A stretch of 64,000 nt of DNA from DATAOG01 sp963753685 (GTDB lineage Bacteria; Pseudomonadota; Alphaproteobacteria; Geminicoccales; Geminicoccaceae): assembly GCA_963753685.1 (NCBI GenBank), contig CAVWDE010000008.1, forward strand, positions 310,001-374,000, written 5' to 3'. Shown here one piece after another: positions 62,295 through 64,000 of this stretch. Positions within the stretch are counted from its first letter, which is position 1, and each line of letters opens with the position of its first letter. Below the pieces are notes generated by a model. That model saw only the letters and a program-made list of their open reading frames with translations, did not search any database and was not told where the DNA came from. The translations under genes were made by a program, and so were the position numbers.

Positions 62295-63590
62295 TCAGGC
62301 CTGCTTCAGAGCGTCGTAGAGACCGCGCTCGAAGTCGGCGTACAGCTGCAGCACCTGGCTGTCGGCGAACGGCAGCAGCTGGGTCATGATCGTGCCGGTC
62401 ACCTTCTTGGTCGGGTCGATCCAGAAGTAGGTGTTGAACAGCCCGGCCCAGCAGAGGCTGTTGGCGCTTCGCCCGTTGGGCCCTTCCTCGGTGTTGATGT
62501 CGAACGACAGGCCCCATTTGTGGACCATGCCGGGGAAGAAGTTGGCATCGTTCGAGAGGTCCGGGCGCACCGTCTTGAGGGTCACGACCTCGAGGTCGCC
62601 GATGTGGTTCTGGCGCATCAGCGCCACGGTCTCGGGCTTGAGCACCTGGGCGCCGTTGAAGGTGCCCTCGTGCAGCAGCATCTGCAGGAACTGCATGTAG
62701 TTCCGGGGCGTGCTGAACAAAGCACCGCCGCCCATGAAGAACTCCGGCCGCTGCGGCATCTCGAACGCCATCGATTCGAGATGGCCGTCGTCCTTGCGGC
62801 TGTACATGGTCGCGACCCGGGCCTTTTGCGCCGTGCTGATCAGGAAGCCCGTGTCGGGCATGTTCAGCGGCTCGAAGATGTGCTCGCGGAAGTAGACCTC
62901 GAGCGACTGGTCGCTGACCGCCTCGACCGCCTTGCCGACCCAGTCCATGTTGATGCCGTATTCCCAGCGCTCGCCCGGGTCGAACATGATCGGCGCCAGG
63001 AACGAGCCGTTCTTGCACTCGCCGATGAACGGGATGCCGGTCACCTTCTCGTACTGACCCATGGGCGCATCCCAGATGCTGTAGACGAAGCCCGCGGTGT
63101 GGGTCAGAAGGTGACGGAGCGTGATCGGCTGCTTGGCCGGCCGCAGGATCGGCGCCCCCGACGCGTCGAAGCCCGCCAGCACCTTCGGCTCCTTCAGCTC
63201 CGGCAACAGATCGCCCAGGGTCTGGTCGAGCTGCAGCTTGCCCTGCTCGACCAGCTGCATGCAGGCGGTCGCGGTGATCGCCTTGGTCATCGAGGCGATC
63301 CAGAACAGGCTGTCGGGCGAGACCTCGGGCCCGCCGTCCATGCTCTGGGTGCCGAACGCACCCTCGTAGACGATCCCCTTGTCGGTCGCGCCCATCGCGA
63401 CCACGTGCGCCACGCGCTTGGCCTCGACCGCCTGGCCGAGCGCCCGGTCGATCGGCGCCACCGCGCCGCTCGCGAGCTTGGCGTCGGCGGCCCGCGCGCC
63501 CCGGCCGGCGATGCCGGCGACCGAGGTTGCGGCGACCATGGCGGACGCCGACTTGAGCACGTCACGACGACTTGGCTGCTTCCACGTCAT
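62295..63590 (-). CDS. Tat-exported beta-lactamase-fold serine hydrolase (class C-like esterase)
   Basis: A 431-residue protein. The twin-arginine signal SRRDVLKSASAMVAATSVAG is cleaved near ARA. The catalytic serine and lysine lie in IASMTKAITATA (SxxK), the tyrosine in WEYGINMDWVG (YxN), and LRHLLTHTAGFVYS follows, as in penicillin-binding-protein-like esterases (EstB group). It probably hydrolyses esters or peptides in the periplasm; true beta-lactamase activity is not implied. GGGGGG precedes ATG 63590. Confidence 0.92.
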   Translation of the reverse strand: MTWKQPSRRDVLKSASAMVAATSVAGIAGRGARAADAKLASGAVAPIDRALGQAVEAKRVAHVVAMGATDKGIVYEGAFGTQSMDGGPEVSPDSLFWIASMTKAITATACMQLVEQGKLQLDQTLGDLLPELKEPKVLAGFDASGAPILRPAKQPITLRHLLTHTAGFVYSIWDAPMGQYEKVTGIPFIGECKNGSFLAPIMFDPGERWEYGINMDWVGKAVEAVSDQSLEVYFREHIFEPLNMPDTGFLISTAQKARVATMYSRKDDGHLESMAFEMPQRPEFFMGGGALFSTPRNYMQFLQMLLHEGTFNGAQVLKPETVALMRQNHIGDLEVVTLKTVRPDLSNDANFFPGMVHKWGLSFDINTEEGPNGRSANSLCWAGLFNTYFWIDPTKKVTGTIMTQLLPFADSQVLQLYADFERGLYDALKQA

Positions 63591-63797
63591 TGCTTTAGCC
63601 CCCCGGTGGCTCTCCGCCCGACTGTCCCTCGATGTCGGTTGCCGCGGCCACCCTCGATCAAAGCTTACCAGCGCCGAAGGCCCATGCAACTGCTGCTTTC
63701 CTCATGGCGGGCCGAGATCCACCGACCGGCGCGTGCGCCCGCGCCGCATCTGTGCCAGGATGGACGACGCGCGTGCGGGTAGGTCGGGGAGCTGCAG

Positions 63798-64000
63798 ATG
63801 GCCATGCTGATCAGACTTGCGGATCAGGACAACGTTGCGGTCGCGACCGCCAACCTCGCCAAGGGTGTCGCGGTCGAGGTCGAAGGCCTGCGGCTGGTCA
63901 CCCGGGATCCGATCCCGTTCGCCCACAAGATCGCGATCTGGCCGATCGAGGCGGGCGCCCAGGTCTTCAAATACGGCGTGCCGATCGGCCGTGCCAAGGT
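63798..64000 (+). CDS. UxaA-family hydrolase, SAF-domain N-terminal part, cut by the window end
   Basis: 67 codons are visible. MAMLIRLADQDNVAVATANL, DPIPFAHKIAIWPIEAGAQV and FKYGVPIGRAK match the SAF-type small domain of altronate/galactarate dehydratases (UxaA/GarD), often a separate gene of ~100 residues preceding the large subunit. GGGGAG stands six nucleotides ahead of ATG 63798. The large subunit would be expected just beyond the window. Confidence 0.85.
   Translation, partial: MAMLIRLADQDNVAVATANLAKGVAVEVEGLRLVTRDPIPFAHKIAIWPIEAGAQVFKYGVPIGRAK

Noticed and set aside
1..64000. tRNA, rRNA, integrase or transposase genes that would mark a genomic island
   Set aside because: None was found by reading the translations and gaps; accessory genes here are not framed by recognisable mobility genes or attachment sites.

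Overview
The window is about 64 kb of very GC-rich DNA (roughly 70% by eye) from what looks like a free-living alphaproteobacterium, probably of the Rhodospirillales/Geminicoccales kind. This is inferred from gene content: CC0125/CC1285-type lipoproteins, a DUF1127 protein, the HutF branch of histidine breakdown, a MutS with alphaproteobacterial context, and several oligopeptide ABC systems. No tRNA, rRNA or CRISPR array was seen, and almost all of the window is coding.

Layout. 1-5.8 kb: the end of a molybdenum hydroxylase large subunit, an ammonium channel with a candidate sigma-54 promoter, an AraC/alkyltransferase fusion with a DUF1127 protein, a lipoprotein, a 1-Cys peroxiredoxin-like protein and a small exported protein. 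6-7.4 kb: an atypical SDR and a DUF4197 protein. 7.4-11.35 kb: a broken TIR / NB-ARC / WD40 gene, a bacterial NLR-like STAND protein, whose ten 126-bp WD40 units are near-identical except at a few codons. 11.4-21.3 kb: a YheT-type hydrolase, divergent hutI/hutF, an RND efflux pump with its adaptor, and a desaturase. 21.8-27.7 kb: a complete oligopeptide/dipeptide ABC transporter. 27.8-33.9 kb: a DUF1269-like protein, a Uma2 protein, a low-GC orphan, a NuoE-NuoF fusion and an envelope SH3 protein. 34-42.9 kb: 2-hydroxyacid dehydrogenase, amidohydrolase, SABATH-type carboxyl methyltransferase, mutS, two lipoproteins, a monooxygenase-fold protein and a Na+/H+ antiporter. 43-51.4 kb: a second oligopeptide ABC transporter whose ATPase pair is separated from its binding protein and permeases by two PIN toxin-antitoxin modules and a polyphosphate kinase 2. 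51.5-55.4 kb: a Wza-like export lipoprotein, an ECF sigma/anti-sigma pair and a ChaN lipoprotein. 55.4-64 kb: methyltransferases, an MBL-fold hydrolase, a DUF6338 gene with a tiny proline-rich partner, an M20 peptidase, a formamidase-like hydrolase, an SDR, a beta-lactamase-fold esterase and the start of a UxaA-family gene.

The genes suggest a scavenging lifestyle: uptake of ammonium, peptides and histidine products, hydrolases for small organic molecules, and efflux. Accessory elements (NLR-like gene, toxin-antitoxin modules, PIN remnant, lower-GC DUF6338 pair and orphan) are scattered between these metabolic blocks.

A caution for every reader: at least nine genes that otherwise look functional contain apparent single-base frameshifts (for example the NuoE-NuoF fusion, both oligopeptide ATPases at 43-45 kb, the M20 peptidase and the desaturase). 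Two of them carry the same extra base in the same local context. This points to indel errors in the sequence as well as, or instead of, real decay. Genes with such breaks are listed over their full inferred extent with the break described.
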